Assembly: GCF_000744935.1 (NCBI RefSeq)
Contig: NZ_JQMW01000011.1
Location: forward strand, 1,178,001 to 1,242,000
DNA: 64,000 bases
Source of the DNA: Clostridium sp. KNHs214
GTDB taxonomy: Bacteria > Bacillota > Clostridia > Clostridiales > Clostridiaceae
Direction of reading: 5' to 3'
Below are positions 62,253 to 64,000 of the stretch, in pieces. Under the pieces are notes generated by a model that saw only the letters and a list, made by a program, of their open reading frames with translations, ran no database searches and was not told where the DNA came from. A program made the position numbers and the translations under genes. How positions within the stretch are numbered: the stretch's first letter is position 1; each line of letters opens with the position of its first letter.

Positions 62253-63125
62253 ATGAATAAGTTAGATAAATTAATACAAGACAAATTAGAGGGAAGAAGG
62301 TTTAAAGCTGTTGAAATTGACATGAAAACTAATTTTATAAAATATAACGAACAAATATATGAGCACAATGGAAAAAAATCTGTTTTAAATTTAGAGGAAA
62401 AAACAACAGCTTATTTAATTGATAAATTAGTTAATGAACTAAATTATGATTTAAAATCTATAGAATTAGAATTTCCTTGTCCTGTTGGAGGAAGTACAAA
62501 ATTAGAAGATAAAAGGATTGATGTTATAGTAAAAGATACAAAGAACAAAGATATTCTATTTTTTATTGAAGTAAAACCATTTAAAGAATATGATAATAAA
62601 AAGGAATGGTCTATAGAAAATCAATTATTTATTTTAGCCAATAATATTCAAAGTAATCAAGATATAAATATAAGATATTTAGTATATTATACATGTGAAC
62701 TCATGGGCAATGATGTAGTAGACAAATTAATAATAATTGATCATCAAAAGTATAAAAATTATAAAATGTGGATTAATGGTGGAAGAAAGAGTATTAGTGA
62801 TATTTTACCTCCCAAAGGTGAAAAACCACATATATTCCCTTTTGTTAAAAAGGGAAGAAATGATTTGAGAAGAGAAATATCTGTTGAAAACACAAAAAAA
62901 TTAAAAGAAGAACTTCATAACAAATTATGGGGAAGTGGAGCGGTAAATGATAATGAAATTTTTGCCACACTAGTTAATTTGATATTAGCAAAAATACATG
63001 ATGAAAATGATACGGAAGATTATAAAGAGTATAGATTTCAAATATTTAGCACTGAATCAAATGGAGAAGAAAAAGAAGAATCTCCTAAAGAATATTTAAT
63101 AGCTTTAAATGAGCAAATCTCATAA
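62253..63125 (+). pseudogene. N-terminal nuclease fragment of a type IIG-like restriction-modification enzyme
   Basis: 290 residues. A PD-(D/E)xK-type nuclease site appears as Asp90 (KRIDVIV) and Glu106-x-Lys108 (FFIEVKP). A segment typical of the entry into an N6-adenine methylase follows (LHNKLWGSGAVNDNEIFATLVNLILAKIHDE). The methylase motifs and the target-recognition domain are missing; whole enzymes have about 900-1000 residues. The stop lies just before an IS701-type transposase. A 16-bp sequence, TCATAACAAATTATGG, is repeated at 62915-62930 and 63120-63135. Confidence 0.7.
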
Positions 63126-63149
63126 CAAATTATGGAATAAAAATAGACA

Positions 63150-64000
63150 TTCATAATATCCTAGTGTATTATATTTCTGTCAGAAAACATAAACAAAGGA
63201 TGAATATAAATGTCTACAGAAAATAATATACCATATAATAAAGAGATTAACAATTTCATAATTAAACTTGGATTATCATTATATTTAACACTGCCTCAAT
63301 TAAAACATGTTTGTGAATTTATCTTTGCAGCCGTAGGTCGTGGGTATGATGGCAAAGTTATTCATATAGCTGAAAGTTGCTATCAGAGTACTTATAGAAC
63401 ATCCATAGGTCAATTTTTATCCAAAAGCCCATGGAATGAAGATTATATTTTGAGAGCATTACAAAAGTTCGCAGTTAACAAAATTTGGCAGTTATCTCGT
63501 GATACAGGAAAGCCTATTTATGTGATTATTGATGATACTATCTGTAAGAAGACAAAGCCTTCGTCACGGGCTAAAAATCCTATAGAAAAGTGTCAATTCC
63601 ATCAATCACATTTAGAAAATAAAAAAGTCTATGGACACCAAGTTGTAGGTGCTTTACTACAATGTGGCGATGTTACAATTCCTTATCAGCTAACGCTTTA
63701 TGATAAGACTAAAGTCGATAAAGACAATAAAAAATTTACTAAGATTAATATTGCTGTAAATATAATATCTTCATTACCCGAACCACCTATCCAAGGTTTC
63801 GTCTTAGGGGATAGTTGGTATAGTGCTGAAATAATTATAAAAACAGCAAAGGCAAAAGGCTTTGAATATATAGGAGCGTTAAAAACTAATAGAATTATAT
63901 ACCAAAATGCTCGCGCATGAATCATAAAATTAATGGTTTTGTCAAAACTATAAACAAGGAAGACTTTCACCTTGTAACAGTGAATAAGCACTCTTACTAT
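63150..64000 (+). mobile_element. IS701/IS4-type insertion sequence, left part (runs off window)
   Basis: The transposase and its upstream region follow the truncated restriction gene. The element end should lie between about 63130 and 63195, but I cannot define the inverted repeat. The right end is outside the window. Confidence 0.65.
63210..64000 (+). pseudogene. IS701/IS4-type DDE transposase, frameshifted and partial
   Basis: 236 codons with the first two catalytic Asp in VIIDDTICKK and FVLGDSWYSA, and the QVVGALLQCG block of the family. The frame stops at 63920, but from about 63902 another frame continues with INGFVKTINKEDFHLVTVN to the window end. Adding one C near 63902 (TACCC for TACC) restores it. 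The last acidic residue is outside. An AAAGGA site precedes the ATG. Confidence 0.8.

Noticed and set aside
63184-63197. ACA followed by AAAGG as a possible far end of the Tn7-like element
   Set aside because: The sequence before it does not resemble the inverted right end, and AAAGG is part of the transposase ribosome-binding site.

Overview
The window is AT-rich Firmicute DNA, best read as a Clostridium sensu stricto chromosome around its replication origin. The basis is the gene order parB-parA-noc-rsmG-mnmG-mnmE-jag-yidC-yidD-rnpA-rpmH-(oriC)-dnaA-dnaN-yaaA-recF-remB-gyrB-gyrA-rrn, a clostridial-type 16S rRNA, TTG/GTG starts with strong AGGAGG sites, and a serS T-box. The species cannot be fixed from sequence reading alone.

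Region by region. 1-400 is the end of an IS607/TnpB-type element. 419-10793 is the leftward origin-proximal arm: DUF4446 protein, a perfect parS, ParB, ParA, Noc, the tRNA-modification genes and the jag-yidC-yidD-rnpA-rpmH operon, with two copies of a small palindromic MITE-like element. 10794-13033 holds a bipartite oriC with DnaA boxes on both sides of dnaA. 13034-20286 is the rightward replication operon. 20575-25926 is an rrn operon in which 5S, tRNA-Met and tRNA-Ala follow a consensus promoter of their own; an IS200 copy lies just behind it.

26787-46600 is mixed chromosome: an HD-domain protein, a DUF362 ferredoxin-like protein, a UPF0182 membrane protein, an FAD oxidoreductase plus DUF1667 pair, T-box-controlled serS, three tRNA-Ser genes and tRNA-Arg, a GNAT protein, a chemoreceptor with a sigma-D type promoter, Psd, a TetR regulator, an ABC1 kinase-like protein, a phasin-like protein and a stand-alone oxaloacetate decarboxylase alpha chain. 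Between serS and the tRNA-Ser genes lie two inverted copies of a roughly 232-bp long-hairpin element. Their loop blocks are conserved while their stems differ but still pair. The glmS gene has a glmS ribozyme whose P1 loop has been replaced by three 62-bp tandem repeats, each itself a hairpin.

From 48491 a Tn7-like transposon sits 24 bp past the glmS stop codon, the classical attTn7 position. It carries tnsA, tnsB, tnsC, tnsD and tnsE, with single-base frameshifts in tnsB and tnsD. A likely far end lies at 61340, giving an element of about 12.85 kb. Its only cargo is a three-gene cluster: a four-helix membrane protein, a ComEC-like metallo-beta-lactamase-fold protein, and a 761-residue E2-E1-JAB triple fusion (ubiquitin-like conjugation and deconjugation in one chain). 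I infer a mobile ubiquitin-like defence module; this is the most interesting content of the window.

Beyond 61340 is a scrap region: two head-to-head IS200/IS605 remnants, a small Xre regulator, the N-terminal nuclease part of a type IIG-like restriction-modification enzyme, and an IS701/IS4-type transposase with a frameshift that runs off the window.
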